A stretch of 9,422 nt of DNA, taken from the NCBI GenBank assembly GCA_009787675.1, contig WQSU01000076.1, forward strand, positions 1 through 9,422, in the 5' to 3' direction. Made by a program: the position numbers and the translations under genes. The number at the start of each line of letters is the position of its first letter. Position 1 is the stretch's first letter. The DNA comes from Lentimicrobiaceae bacterium (GTDB taxonomy: Bacteria > Bacteroidota > Bacteroidia > Bacteroidales > WCHB1-69). The notes beneath the pieces were generated by a model. It had not been told where the DNA came from, searched no databases, and saw only the letters and a program-made list of their open reading frames with translations. Positions 1 to 7,456 of the stretch are shown here, piece by piece.

Positions 1-1195
1 CAATTCTTTTTTTACGGCTTCCGTTCAGCACATCGGGGTGGGTGCGTTCATAAGGCGTCATGGATAAGATGATGGCTTCCACACCTTTAAAGGCGTTGTC
101 ATCAATATCCATATCTTTCACAGCTTTTCCAACGCCCGGAATCATGCTCATCATATCTTTCAAATTGCCCATTTTTTTAATTTGTGCTATTTGTGATAAA
201 AAGTCGTTAAAGTCAAACTGGTCTTTCGCTAATTTACGTTGCAGTTTCAACGCTTCTTCTTCATCAAATTGTTCTTGGGCTTTTTCAACAAACGAACGGA
301 TATCGCCCATACCGAGGATACGTTCTGCTAAACGGTCGGGGTGAAACACATCCAAAGCATCCATCTTCTCTCCCACCCCAATAAATTTAATGGGCTTGTT
401 CACCACCGACTTAATGGTGAGCGCAGCTCCACCTCTGGTATCGCCATCCATTTTGGTAAGAATCACACCATCGAAGTTAAGCTTGTCGTTAAATGCTTTA
501 GCAGTATTTACGGCGTCCTGTCCGGTCATGGCATCTACAACAAACAGGATTTCATGAGGATTCACGGCGCTTTTTATGTTGCCGATTTCGTTCATCATCT
601 CCTGATCAATGGCAAGACGTCCTGCCGTATCTATAATCACCACATTGTATCCCCAATCTTTGGCATGTTGCACGGCGCGTTTGGCAATATCCACGGGTTT
701 TTTAGAGTTTTCATCTGTAAACACCTCTACTTCAATCTGTCCGCCAAGCGTTTTCAACTGTTCGATCGCTGCGGGGCGATACACGTCGCACGCCACCAGC
801 AACGGATTTTTTCCGCGTTTGCTTTTCAGCATCTTGGCTAACTTGGCAGCATGGGTTGTTTTTCCCGAACCTTGCAACCCTGCCATCAAAATAATGGCAG
901 GATTCGCTTTCACATTGATATCCACTGCTTCCCGTCCCATAAGTTCAATAAACTCATCGTAAGTAATTTTTACCATGAGTTGGCTGGGCGACACGGCTTT
1001 CAGCACGTTTTGCCCCAACGCCTTCTTCTTCACCTCATCGGTAAACTCTTTTGCAATCTTATAGTTTACGTCTGCATCCAAGAGCGCCTTTCGCACCTCT
1101 TTCATCGTTTCCGCCACATTAATCTCGGTAATGTAACCTTGTCCTTTCAGTACTTTAAACGCCCTGTCTAATTTTGAACTTAAACTTTCAAACAT
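1..1195 (-). CDS. ffh: Signal recognition particle protein Ffh (3' end cut by the window edge)
   Basis: SRP54-type GTPase that, with the small SRP RNA, binds signal sequences of nascent inner-membrane proteins and delivers ribosomes to FtsY. 398 codons are visible of a family usually near 440-450. The ATG at 1195-1193 gives MFESLSSKLDRAFKVLKG, the normal Ffh N-terminus. The helical N domain covers about residues 1-90. The G domain follows with P-loop GLQGSGKTT (106-114), the insertion-box stretch ACDVYRPAAIEQL (about 135-147), DTAGR (189-193) and TKMDGDTRGG (247-256). The M domain starts near 300 and includes a Met-rich finger-loop segment (KKMGNLKDMMSMIPG) and the RNA-binding motif GSRKKRI at the very edge, so only the last M-domain helices are missing. 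All GTPase motifs are intact. It is transcribed away from the peptidase gene. Identification is certain; only the stop position is unknown. Confidence 0.98.
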   Translation of the reverse strand, partial: MFESLSSKLDRAFKVLKGQGYITEINVAETMKEVRKALLDADVNYKIAKEFTDEVKKKALGQNVLKAVSPSQLMVKITYDEFIELMGREAVDINVKANPAIILMAGLQGSGKTTHAAKLAKMLKSKRGKNPLLVACDVYRPAAIEQLKTLGGQIEVEVFTDENSKKPVDIAKRAVQHAKDWGYNVVIIDTAGRLAIDQEMMNEIGNIKSAVNPHEILFVVDAMTGQDAVNTAKAFNDKLNFDGVILTKMDGDTRGGAALTIKSVVNKPIKFIGVGEKMDALDVFHPDRLAERILGMGDIRSFVEKAQEQFDEEEALKLQRKLAKDQFDFNDFLSQIAQIKKMGNLKDMMSMIPGVGKAVKDMDIDDNAFKGVEAIILSMTPYERTHPDVLNGSRKKRI

Positions 1196-1337
1196 GATAA
1201 TAGTGGTTAGTGATTAGTGTTAATCCTTTCTGCATTTTTCCTTTTTCTTTTTTTGGGGCGCGAAAATAGAGATTTTTGCCTTTAAAAAAATTGTATTATT
1301 GCAACTGTTTTTAAAAAGCCAATTAAACCTTTTAATT
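1196..1337. promoter_or_regulatory. Divergent intergenic region between ffh and the M28 peptidase gene
   Basis: This 142-base AT-rich spacer must hold the promoters of both diverging genes. On the plus strand TTTG at 1275-1278 and TATTATTG at 1294-1301 resemble the Bacteroidota -33 (TTTG) and -7 (TAnnTTTG) elements. The second has one mismatch, and the 15-base gap is shorter than the roughly 19-20 expected. On the minus strand TATTTTCG (1268-1261) is a one-mismatch -7 candidate for ffh with no clear -33 partner. A pyrimidine tract at 1226-1253 gives the ffh leader a purine-rich, mostly A/G, stretch, and tandem TTAGTG-like units lie at 1201-1225. No Shine-Dalgarno sequence is obvious for either gene. 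The promoter calls are weak. Confidence 0.35.
1201..1225. repeat. Short tandem TTAGTG-type repeat upstream of ffh
   Basis: Reading the plus strand, TAGTGG, TTAGTG, ATTAGTG and TTAATC follow one another as degenerate copies of a 6-7 base unit. On the ffh strand this reads as a CACTAATCACTAACCACTA-type run. It lies 6 bases ahead of the ffh start codon, in the expected leader. The periodicity is directly visible; whether it belongs to a genome-wide repeat family cannot be judged from one window. Confidence 0.5.
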
Positions 1338-3440
1338 ATGAAAAAAAATTTTCTACTAACTATTTGTATATTATTCATTTCCTTTGTTTCTTTTGCCGGA
1401 AAGTTTGTGATAATACCTGTTACGCCAACTCAGAATCTGGAAACTTTATTTGCAGATCAGAATTTAAAAATTAATTACTACTGCGATCATTATGTGCTGG
1501 CAACTACTGATGTTTTGGGTTTTGCCGGTACTATTGTGCTTGATGAAAATGCTTTCGCAGATGTATCAGCTTATGCCATTGTGTATTGCTTTGAGAGTCA
1601 AAAAGAGAATTATCTTGCAGGAATGAGCAAAAAAGATAAAGTACTTTATTCCGGAGATGACTTTTTGGTAATGAAAATTTTGTCAAACGACTTTATGCCG
1701 GCGAAAAACGATGGAATGGTTGCAATTAGAGATGTGGAAGCCAAATTGTCGAAATCAACTTTTGACTTTCCTGTGATTACAGAGCAGGATGAAACAATTC
1801 TGGATTGGATGTCTCAAATTTCGACCGAAAGCCTTCTTGCTACAGTTCAAACGCTGGAAAACTTTGAAACAAGGTTTTGCAGTCACCCTAATTCTGTTTT
1901 AGCTCAAAACTGGATAAAAGAACAATACGATGCTTTAGATTTGGAGGTGTTCATTCACCAGTTTAGCCATAATCCGTGGTGGGGAGGTACCTGCTTGTCT
2001 CATAATGTTATTGCAATTCAATATGGAACAGAATTTCCTGATGAGTATATTGTTTGTGGAGGGCACTATGATTCATTTTCCTACAATTCATCTACAGGGT
2101 CAATTTATCTCAATGATGCGCCCGGCGCCGACGACAATGCTACAGGAACTGCCGGCGTTCTTGAAACAGCAAGAATACTGAGTCAGTATGATTTTAAACG
2201 TTCAATCATTTATTGCGCGTTCTCGGCAGAAGAATCCGGACTTTGGGGAAGCGATTATTATGCGCAAAAATGTAAGAATCAAGGTATGAACATAATTGGA
2301 TATTTCAATATTGATATGAGTGGCTACTTAGCTCCCGAAACGAATCCTCATATAGATTTGATTCATCCTGCCACTGCCGCTCCTTTGGCAAATTATTACA
2401 AGAATGTTGCCACTATTTATTTCCCTGAAATCCCTGTTACTTCATACTCGGGATTATCTGGCGGCGATAGCGATCATACTTCTTTCAATAAATATGGATT
2501 TCTTGGAATTTTTCCTTTTGAGGACAGATATAACTATACTCCCTATATTCATAGTCCTAATGATAAAATTGGTCCCAGTTTAAACAATCCTGAACAAATG
2601 AATCTGTTTACGCAGCTAAATCTTGCAAGTATTGCTACTTTAGCTGTTTTTGATAAAGGAAGACCTAAACCCACCAATTGCCTTGCCGAATATAATGAAT
2701 CCTCAGGCATTCAAGTTTCTTGGGAGGCTCCCGAAACAGAGTTGCCCGTTGATTATTACGTATATAGAAACGGTGTAAAACTTCTACAAACTGGAGATTT
2801 GCAACTTATTGATTCTGTTGAAGATTATTATTTATTTTGCTATAAAATAACCGCAGTTTACAACATTGATGATGAACTGATTGAAAGCGGTTTTAGCAAC
2901 GAATCCTGTACCTCTATGCCAATTCCGGTTCCCACGAATTGTGTTGCCCAATATATTGGTGAATGTCTTGAAAATCAAGGATGCATTCAAATCACTTGGG
3001 ATGCGCCGGAAGGAAATACCCCTGAGGGATATAACCTGTATAGAGACTCGACGCTATTAGCATCATCTTTTACTGAACATTCTTATCGTGACGACTGTGC
3101 CGCGCCCGGTTTGCACTGCTACTTTGTGGAGGCTATCTATAATGATGTTGTGAGCGATCCCAGCAATAGCTCCTGCGATTCTATTTCGATTACCCATAAC
3201 ATTATTGAATATCACTCAAATTATAAAATCTACCCAAACCCAACCAATGGAGAATTACGAATTACAAATTACGAATTACGAATGAGTGATGTGGAGGTTT
3301 TTGATATGATGGGGAAAAGGCAGAAAGCTGAAGGCAAAAGGCTGGATGGGGAATTTGTAATGGATGTGGCGCATCTGCCTGAAGGGGTTTATTTTATTAG
3401 AATTAAGGGAGAAGTTGTGGGGAAGTTTGTTAAGAATTAA
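1338..3440 (+). CDS. Secreted M28 family zinc aminopeptidase with Fn3-like modules and a T9SS sorting domain
   Basis: A 700-residue exported metallopeptidase, probably releasing N-terminal residues from peptides outside the cell. The chosen start is ATG 1338, giving a signal peptide (MKKNFLLTICILFISFVSFA, cleavage after about residue 20). The in-frame TTG at 1299 only adds a tail that spoils it. Residues about 21-150 form a poorly conserved N-terminal region. The M28 domain spans about 160-440 with the metal-site signature: GGHYDS (His243), PGADDNATG (Asp265/266), SAEESGLWGSDYY (Glu298/299), FNIDM (Asp326) and SDHTSF (His380). Two fibronectin III-like modules follow (about 442-527 and 532-619), each opening with PTNC. 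The tail from about 629 (YKIYPNPTNGELRI ... LPEGVYFIRI) is a type A T9SS C-terminal sorting domain, so the protein should cross the outer membrane by T9SS. Two short DNA repeats are embedded in that tail. The specific substrate is unknown. Confidence 0.93.
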   Translation: MKKNFLLTICILFISFVSFAGKFVIIPVTPTQNLETLFADQNLKINYYCDHYVLATTDVLGFAGTIVLDENAFADVSAYAIVYCFESQKENYLAGMSKKDKVLYSGDDFLVMKILSNDFMPAKNDGMVAIRDVEAKLSKSTFDFPVITEQDETILDWMSQISTESLLATVQTLENFETRFCSHPNSVLAQNWIKEQYDALDLEVFIHQFSHNPWWGGTCLSHNVIAIQYGTEFPDEYIVCGGHYDSFSYNSSTGSIYLNDAPGADDNATGTAGVLETARILSQYDFKRSIIYCAFSAEESGLWGSDYYAQKCKNQGMNIIGYFNIDMSGYLAPETNPHIDLIHPATAAPLANYYKNVATIYFPEIPVTSYSGLSGGDSDHTSFNKYGFLGIFPFEDRYNYTPYIHSPNDKIGPSLNNPEQMNLFTQLNLASIATLAVFDKGRPKPTNCLAEYNESSGIQVSWEAPETELPVDYYVYRNGVKLLQTGDLQLIDSVEDYYLFCYKITAVYNIDDELIESGFSNESCTSMPIPVPTNCVAQYIGECLENQGCIQITWDAPEGNTPEGYNLYRDSTLLASSFTEHSYRDDCAAPGLHCYFVEAIYNDVVSDPSNSSCDSISITHNIIEYHSNYKIYPNPTNGELRITNYELRMSDVEVFDMMGKRQKAEGKRLDGEFVMDVAHLPEGVYFIRIKGEVVGKFVKN
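3252..3286 (+). repeat. Tandem heptamer GAATTAC inside the T9SS sorting domain
   Basis: Four consecutive 7-base units (GAATTAC, GAATTAC, AAATTAC, GAATTAC) plus a decayed fifth (GAATGAG) lie wholly within the peptidase gene. Because 7 is not a multiple of 3, the protein repeat has a 7-residue period: ELRITNY then ELRM (residues about 639-649). It falls right after the YPNPTNG motif that opens the sorting domain, where the first beta strand is expected, and it keeps the frame. Confidence 0.8.
3315..3344 (+). repeat. AAAAGGC-type degenerate repeat inside the T9SS sorting domain
   Basis: Two units of about 14-16 bases, AAAAGGCAGAAAGCTG followed by AAGGCAAAAGGCTG, encode the very basic stretch KRQKAEGKRL (about residues 660-669). 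It follows VEVFDMMG, where family members have a short turn between strands. The sequence is purine-rich and unlike the flanking codons. It is less regular than the GAATTAC run 29 bases upstream. Confidence 0.55.
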
Positions 3441-3449
3441 TTTTCAACT

Positions 3450-4844
3450 ATGTCCCGCATCCTTACCCTCATCCTTTGCACTTTTATGTTGGCTGCTAAT
3501 GCGCAGCCTGTATATCAAATTAGAATAAAAACAGATAAGATTCATGCGGATTCGCTGTTTGTTAAGTCGTATGATGTTAAAAATAAGAAATTCACTAATT
3601 TTATTTCTTTAAAATTTGAAAACGACATCACAATTAAAGATAAAACTGCTTTGGATGCCGGTATTTATATTATTGAGACCGATTCTGTTGTACTTTCCGA
3701 GTTTTTGATTTCGAATGCTAAAAATCAGAACTTTACGATTAATATTTTAGAAGATGACATTAAGGTGGAAGGGAGCAAAGAGAACAGTGCAAACAGAGCG
3801 TACATGAAAGAAATGCTGGAGTTCAGTCAGCAAATGAAGGCATTAAACACCGAGTTTCAACAGGTACAACAAAAGGATTTGCCTAACTCAATGATGCAAG
3901 CATATATAGATACATTTGTAATAAAATTGGATCATCTCAACAGCGAGAAAAAAAACTATCAGGAAAAAATTATCGCTGAAAACAAAGGGCTTTTGTTAGC
4001 CTCCATTATTCGGGCTTCAATAGAGGTGCCGCCACCACCTCAAGATTATTACCGAGACCGAACGAAACTATTCTCCTATTTGGCGGAACATCATTTTGAT
4101 GCATTTCCTTGGGAAGATGAGCGATTGTTGAATACGCCCGTTTTATACAACAAGTTTAAAACCTTTGCTCAACAAATCCTGCCATTAGATTCAAAAATTA
4201 CGATTCCTATTGTGCTTAAAGTTCTTGGAGACAGTAAGAAAAATAGAAACTTGTGTTATGCTTTTTTCGATTATATGGAACATGAGTTTGGCAATGTAAA
4301 ATCGCCCTATCGTGATGAACTGTTGTATATTGCCATGTTGTCAGATATTTTAGAGCTGCCCAACTTGGAGGAAACGCGCCAGCCACGCTACGAATATGAG
4401 TTAAACCTCATCACCAAAAATCAACCCGGCGAGCAGACAATAGATTTCAACATTTTAATGGATAATGGAGATACAACTACCCTGTATGCTGTTGATGCCG
4501 AGATATTAATCATCTATTTTCAAAATCCCGATTGTCCCACTTGCGGCGAGTTTCGTGAGAAGATGAAAAACATGGAGGTGCTCTACCATGCCCTTGTTGC
4601 GGGCAAAGTAAAAGTACTCACAATTTATTTTGAAAAGAATGAAGCATTATGGCGTAATTACCTCAATACAAAAGCCTTTAAAACTTGGATGCACGGTTGG
4701 AACTACGACCTCAAAATTTCCGAAGAACATCTTTACGACGTGCGTATTATTCCCACCATCATGGTGTTGGATAAAAACAAAAAGGTGATTGAAAAAGATT
4801 TGTTTCCAAATGAATTGGAGGCGTGGTTGAAGAAGAACTTGTAG
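3450..4844 (+). CDS. Exported thioredoxin-fold protein, DUF5106-like
   Basis: A 464-residue protein of a Bacteroidota-type envelope thiol family. The N-terminus MSRILTLILCTFMLAANAQ is a signal peptide with probable cleavage near residue 18. Residues about 20-110 look like the beta-rich N-terminal domain seen in similar proteins (DUF4369-like, tentative). Residues about 115-320 are a helical middle region with a PPPP stretch (194-197), resembling DUF5106. From about 325 comes a thioredoxin-like domain: FQNPDCPTC puts the active site at Cys362-Pro-Thr-Cys365, and IIPTIMVLD supplies the expected cis-proline (435). CPTC differs from the CGPC of thioredoxin and the CPHC of DsbA, so the redox role (disulfide reductase, isomerase or oxidase) cannot be fixed. 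It starts 9 bases after the peptidase stop and is probably cotranscribed with it; that cysteine-rich secreted neighbour could be a client, which is inference. Confidence 0.82.
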   Translation: MSRILTLILCTFMLAANAQPVYQIRIKTDKIHADSLFVKSYDVKNKKFTNFISLKFENDITIKDKTALDAGIYIIETDSVVLSEFLISNAKNQNFTINILEDDIKVEGSKENSANRAYMKEMLEFSQQMKALNTEFQQVQQKDLPNSMMQAYIDTFVIKLDHLNSEKKNYQEKIIAENKGLLLASIIRASIEVPPPPQDYYRDRTKLFSYLAEHHFDAFPWEDERLLNTPVLYNKFKTFAQQILPLDSKITIPIVLKVLGDSKKNRNLCYAFFDYMEHEFGNVKSPYRDELLYIAMLSDILELPNLEETRQPRYEYELNLITKNQPGEQTIDFNILMDNGDTTTLYAVDAEILIIYFQNPDCPTCGEFREKMKNMEVLYHALVAGKVKVLTIYFEKNEALWRNYLNTKAFKTWMHGWNYDLKISEEHLYDVRIIPTIMVLDKNKKVIEKDLFPNELEAWLKKNL

Positions 4845-4863
4845 AGAAAACTAAAGTTTTTTT
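4845..4863 (+). terminator. Weak candidate terminator after the thioredoxin-fold gene
   Basis: AAAAC (4847-4851), loop TAAA and GTTTT (4856-4860) form a short stem that G-U pairs can lengthen to about 8 pairs, running into a seven-T tract (4857-4863). The stem is almost all A-T, so it would be unstable. The position, directly after the stop codon and before a new promoter element, is the main support. Confidence 0.28.
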
Positions 4864-4875
4864 AAGAAAAAACCT

Positions 4876-4883
4876 TATTTTTG
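4876..4883 (+). promoter_or_regulatory. Bacteroidota-type -7 element ahead of asnS
   Basis: TATTTTTG is an exact match to the TAnnTTTG -7 consensus of the Bacteroidota primary sigma factor. It lies 28 bases before the asnS start codon, which predicts a short leader. A T-rich stretch at 4857-4863 may stand in for the -33 TTTG, but the spacing (12 bases) is short, so only the -7 match is strong. Confidence 0.5.
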
Positions 4884-4911
4884 CCGCCTTTAGCAAAAAA
4901 CTCATTTCATT

Positions 4912-6297
4912 ATGATTAAAGAAATTCTACAATCCCCTGAAAAGTTTGGTGTGGGAAACCAAGTGGAAGTGAAAGGCTGGGTGCGCACCAAACGTGGCAA
5001 CAACGCCGTGGCATTCATTGCGTTAAACGACGGTTCTATTGTGCATAACATTCAAGTGGTTGCCGACCTCGCCAATTTTTCCGAAGAACTTATGAAACAA
5101 ATTTCTACCGGTGCGTGCTTGCGCGTTGTTGGAAAGTTGGTAGAATCGCAAGGAAAAGGACAAGCCGTAGAAGTTCAGGCAGAAGAGATTGAAATCTACG
5201 GTGTTGCAGATCCGGAGATTTATCCGCTGCAAAAGAAAGGGCACAGCATGGAGTTTCTTCGAGAGATCGCGCATTTGCGTCCGCGCACCAACTATTTCGG
5301 TTGTGTGTTGCGTTTGCGTCATGCCTTGTCGTATGCCATTCACACCTACTTTAACAATCACGGCTACTTTTATATGCATACGCCCATTATCACCGCCTCT
5401 GATGCGGAGGGCGCCGGCGCAATGTTCAACGTAACGACACTTGATTTGAACAACTTACCTAAAAATGCAGAGGGAGAAATAGATTTTACGCAAGACTTCT
5501 TTGGCAAACACACCAGTTTGACGGTTTCCGGTCAATTGGAGGGAGAACTTGGCGCCATGGCCTTAGGCAGAATCTATACTTTCGGACCTACTTTTAGAGC
5601 CGAGAATAGCAACACCCCCAGACACTTAGCCGAGTTTTGGATGATAGAACCCGAAGTGGCGTTTTTCGATATTACGGACAACATGAACCTTGCGGAAGAT
5701 TTCATTAAATCTTTGGTTAATTATGTATTGGAACACAACTATGATGATATCCAATTTTTAAACGATATGTTTGATAAAGAACTTATTGAAAGACTGCGTT
5801 TTGTGGTGGATAACAAATTTGTGCGCTTAAGCTATACCGAAGCAATTGATATTTTGAAAGCCTCCGGCAAAAAGTTTGAGTTTAAGGTGGATTGGGGCGT
5901 GGATTTACAATCGGAACACGAAAGATATTTAGTTGAAAATCATTTTAAAAAGCCGGTAATATTAACCGACTATCCAAAAGATATCAAGGCGTTTTACATG
6001 AAACAGAATGAGGATGGCAAGACGGTGCGCGCCATGGATGTGCTCTTCCCAAAAATTGGAGAAATTATTGGCGGATCGGAGCGCGAAGCCGACTACAACA
6101 AACTGCTTGACCGTATCCGCGAGTTGCAGATTCCGGAAAAAGATGTGTGGTGGTATTTGGAAACACGCAAGTTTGGGACGGCTCCCCATGCCGGATTTGG
6201 ACTTGGATTTGAGCGTATGATGCTCTTTATCACCGGAATGGGCAACATCCGCGATGTGATCCCGTTTCCGAGGACGCCCCAAAATGCAGATTTTTAA
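4912..6297 (+). CDS. asnS: Asparaginyl-tRNA synthetase
   Basis: Class IIb aminoacyl-tRNA synthetase that charges tRNA-Asn with asparagine in the cytoplasm. The 461-residue length is normal for bacterial AsnRS. The N-terminal OB-fold anticodon-binding domain covers about residues 15-97 (VEVKGWVRTKRGNN ... VVGKLVESQGKGQAVEV). The catalytic domain has motif 1 around 143-165 (FNNHGYFYMHTPIITASDAEG), motif 2 FRAENSNTPRHLAEF (228-242) and motif 3 GFGLGFERMMLFITG (428-442), ending in the family-typical RDVIPFPRTPQNADF. The short length and this tail favour AsnRS over AspRS, which carries a large insertion domain. The ATG at 4912 starts a standard N-terminus and follows a good -7 element. Its end abuts or overlaps the sigma factor gene. 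Confidence 0.97.
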   Translation: MIKEILQSPEKFGVGNQVEVKGWVRTKRGNNAVAFIALNDGSIVHNIQVVADLANFSEELMKQISTGACLRVVGKLVESQGKGQAVEVQAEEIEIYGVADPEIYPLQKKGHSMEFLREIAHLRPRTNYFGCVLRLRHALSYAIHTYFNNHGYFYMHTPIITASDAEGAGAMFNVTTLDLNNLPKNAEGEIDFTQDFFGKHTSLTVSGQLEGELGAMALGRIYTFGPTFRAENSNTPRHLAEFWMIEPEVAFFDITDNMNLAEDFIKSLVNYVLEHNYDDIQFLNDMFDKELIERLRFVVDNKFVRLSYTEAIDILKASGKKFEFKVDWGVDLQSEHERYLVENHFKKPVILTDYPKDIKAFYMKQNEDGKTVRAMDVLFPKIGEIIGGSEREADYNKLLDRIRELQIPEKDVWWYLETRKFGTAPHAGFGLGFERMMLFITGMGNIRDVIPFPRTPQNADF

Positions 6298-6298
6298 G

Positions 6299-6790
6299 AT
6301 GATGGACAATTCTTACATTGAAAAAACATTTATTGAAATGATTCAGCAGCATGAGCGGCTCATTTACAAAGTGTGTTCAATGTATCTTTCGGAGGAGTTT
6401 CCCATGGCAGACCTTTATCAAGAAGTGGTTTACAACTTATGGAAAAGTTTCCCCAAATTTCGAAACGAGTCTTCTATCTCCACTTGGATCTATAGGATTG
6501 CATTAAATGTTTGTATCACAGGCATGAGAAAAGAGCTGAGACGCCCACAGCATGTCTCGATTGTTGAATTTGAAGAACATTTTATTGCACCGGAATCTAT
6601 GGAAGAAGAGCTCAAAGAAATGTACAAACTGATTCACAGCCTCAAAACGCTGGAGCGTGCCATTATCCTTCTTTATTTAGAAGAAAAATCATATCAGGAG
6701 ATTGCGGATATTACAGGCTTGACATTGAACAATGTTGCTGTTAAAATTAATCGCATCAAAGAAAAACTAAAAAAAATGTCTAACAATTAA
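6299..6790 (+). CDS. ECF-type RNA polymerase sigma factor (sigma-70 family)
   Basis: A 163-residue alternative sigma factor that should direct RNA polymerase to a small regulon. Region 2 spans about residues 10-75 and includes the core-binding DLYQEVVYNLWKSFPKF (38-54) and the -10-recognition helix SISTWIYRIALNV (59-71). Region 4 spans about 110-157, with the -35-binding helix-turn-helix SYQEIADITGLTLNNVAVKINR (131-152, key residues Q-E-I-A and N-N-V-A). Region 3 is absent, which defines the ECF group. Three in-frame ATGs compete: 6284 overlaps asnS by 14 bases, while 6299 and 6302 begin just after its stop. I prefer 6299 or 6302 because the extra residues MQIFK have no family counterpart. 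No Shine-Dalgarno decides this, and translational coupling to asnS is likely. The membrane protein 12 bases downstream is the natural candidate regulator. The regulon is unknown. Confidence 0.92.
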   Translation: MMDNSYIEKTFIEMIQQHERLIYKVCSMYLSEEFPMADLYQEVVYNLWKSFPKFRNESSISTWIYRIALNVCITGMRKELRRPQHVSIVEFEEHFIAPESMEEELKEMYKLIHSLKTLERAIILLYLEEKSYQEIADITGLTLNNVAVKINRIKEKLKKMSNN

Positions 6791-6802
6791 AAAAGTAACA
6801 TT

Positions 6803-7435
6803 ATGGAATTAGACGAACTAAAAAACAGATGGACAGTATTAGAAAAACAGCTCAAGAAAAATGAGATATTAAATAAACAGCTCGTATTAGGGATGTTACA
6901 TAAGAAATCGGATAAATCACTAAACAGATTAATCAATACGGATGTGATCAGTATTATTATCTATTTTTTACTCATTCCTGTTGGGATATGGTATTATAAT
7001 GTAAAGTTCCCCTCAATGGGCGCACTTCTTTCATTAAAGATTTTCGCCATCGCAGTAATTAGTGTAGCTGTTATGGGCATAATTTGGATTTCCTATAAAT
7101 TGAGATATCTAAAAAAAATAGATTTCTTAAAGAGTATAAAAGATAATATGTATTGTATAACAAAATATGCCATGATGATTAAACAGGAAAAATTGGCAAG
7201 CTATTATCTTGTGGCTCCTGTAATATTTATTTCAGGCGCATTTGTTTATTATGAACTTAAAGTAACCCTCTCATTTTGGTCCATATTAATCGTTGCCCTC
7301 ATCGCAGGCTTAATCATTTCCGTTTGGATGTATAAAAAGATCTACGACAGCAATATTCAATCCATTAAATTAAACTTAGAGGAGCTGAGGGAGTTGGAAG
7401 AGGAGGAAGAGAAACACATACAGAAAAATGGATGA
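6803..7435 (+). CDS. Four-helix membrane protein, possible anti-sigma partner
   Basis: A 210-residue integral membrane protein of no certain function. The N-terminus MELDELKNRWTVLEKQLKKN is a charged amphipathic helix, and it resembles small membrane proteins encoded after ECF sigma genes in Bacteroidota (recalled pattern, not searched). Four hydrophobic segments are visible at about 47-66, 73-97, 132-151 and 155-177, separated by a basic loop (98-130). The C-terminus is a strongly acidic helix (LNLEELRELEEEEEK, about 190-204) likely to lie in the cytoplasm. It starts 12 bases after the sigma gene. The soluble N-terminal helix could hold the sigma factor at the membrane, but no zinc-binding HxxxCxxC anti-sigma motif is present, so that role is inference. 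Its last 50 bases are extremely purine-rich. Confidence 0.85.
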   Translation: MELDELKNRWTVLEKQLKKNEILNKQLVLGMLHKKSDKSLNRLINTDVISIIIYFLLIPVGIWYYNVKFPSMGALLSLKIFAIAVISVAVMGIIWISYKLRYLKKIDFLKSIKDNMYCITKYAMMIKQEKLASYYLVAPVIFISGAFVYYELKVTLSFWSILIVALIAGLIISVWMYKKIYDSNIQSIKLNLEELRELEEEEEKHIQKNG

Positions 7436-7456
7436 TCATTAATAATTAAATTTATT

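Noticed and set aside
60..1171. Several plus-strand open frames of 94-166 codons across the left end
   Set aside because: They are antisense to ffh, whose minus-strand frame shows every SRP GTPase motif. The translations show no recognisable domain and overlap one another.
1299..1337. TTG start extending the M28 peptidase by 13 residues
   Set aside because: The ATG at 1338 gives a textbook signal peptide beginning MKKNFLLT. The extension would bury it behind an ordinary stretch, and the TTG overlaps the likely -7 promoter element.
4847..4873. Two alternative hairpins (AAAAC/GTTTT and GTTTTTT/AAAAAAC) resembling an attenuator ahead of asnS
   Set aside because: Both stems are almost entirely A-T and lie upstream of the -7 element, so they would not be in the asnS leader. 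No leader peptide, T-box or other riboswitch features are present. Only a weak terminator role is kept.
6284..6298. Upstream ATG for the sigma factor overlapping asnS
   Set aside because: The five added residues have no counterpart in the family, and ATGs at 6299 and 6302 lie right after the asnS stop. The choice is not certain.
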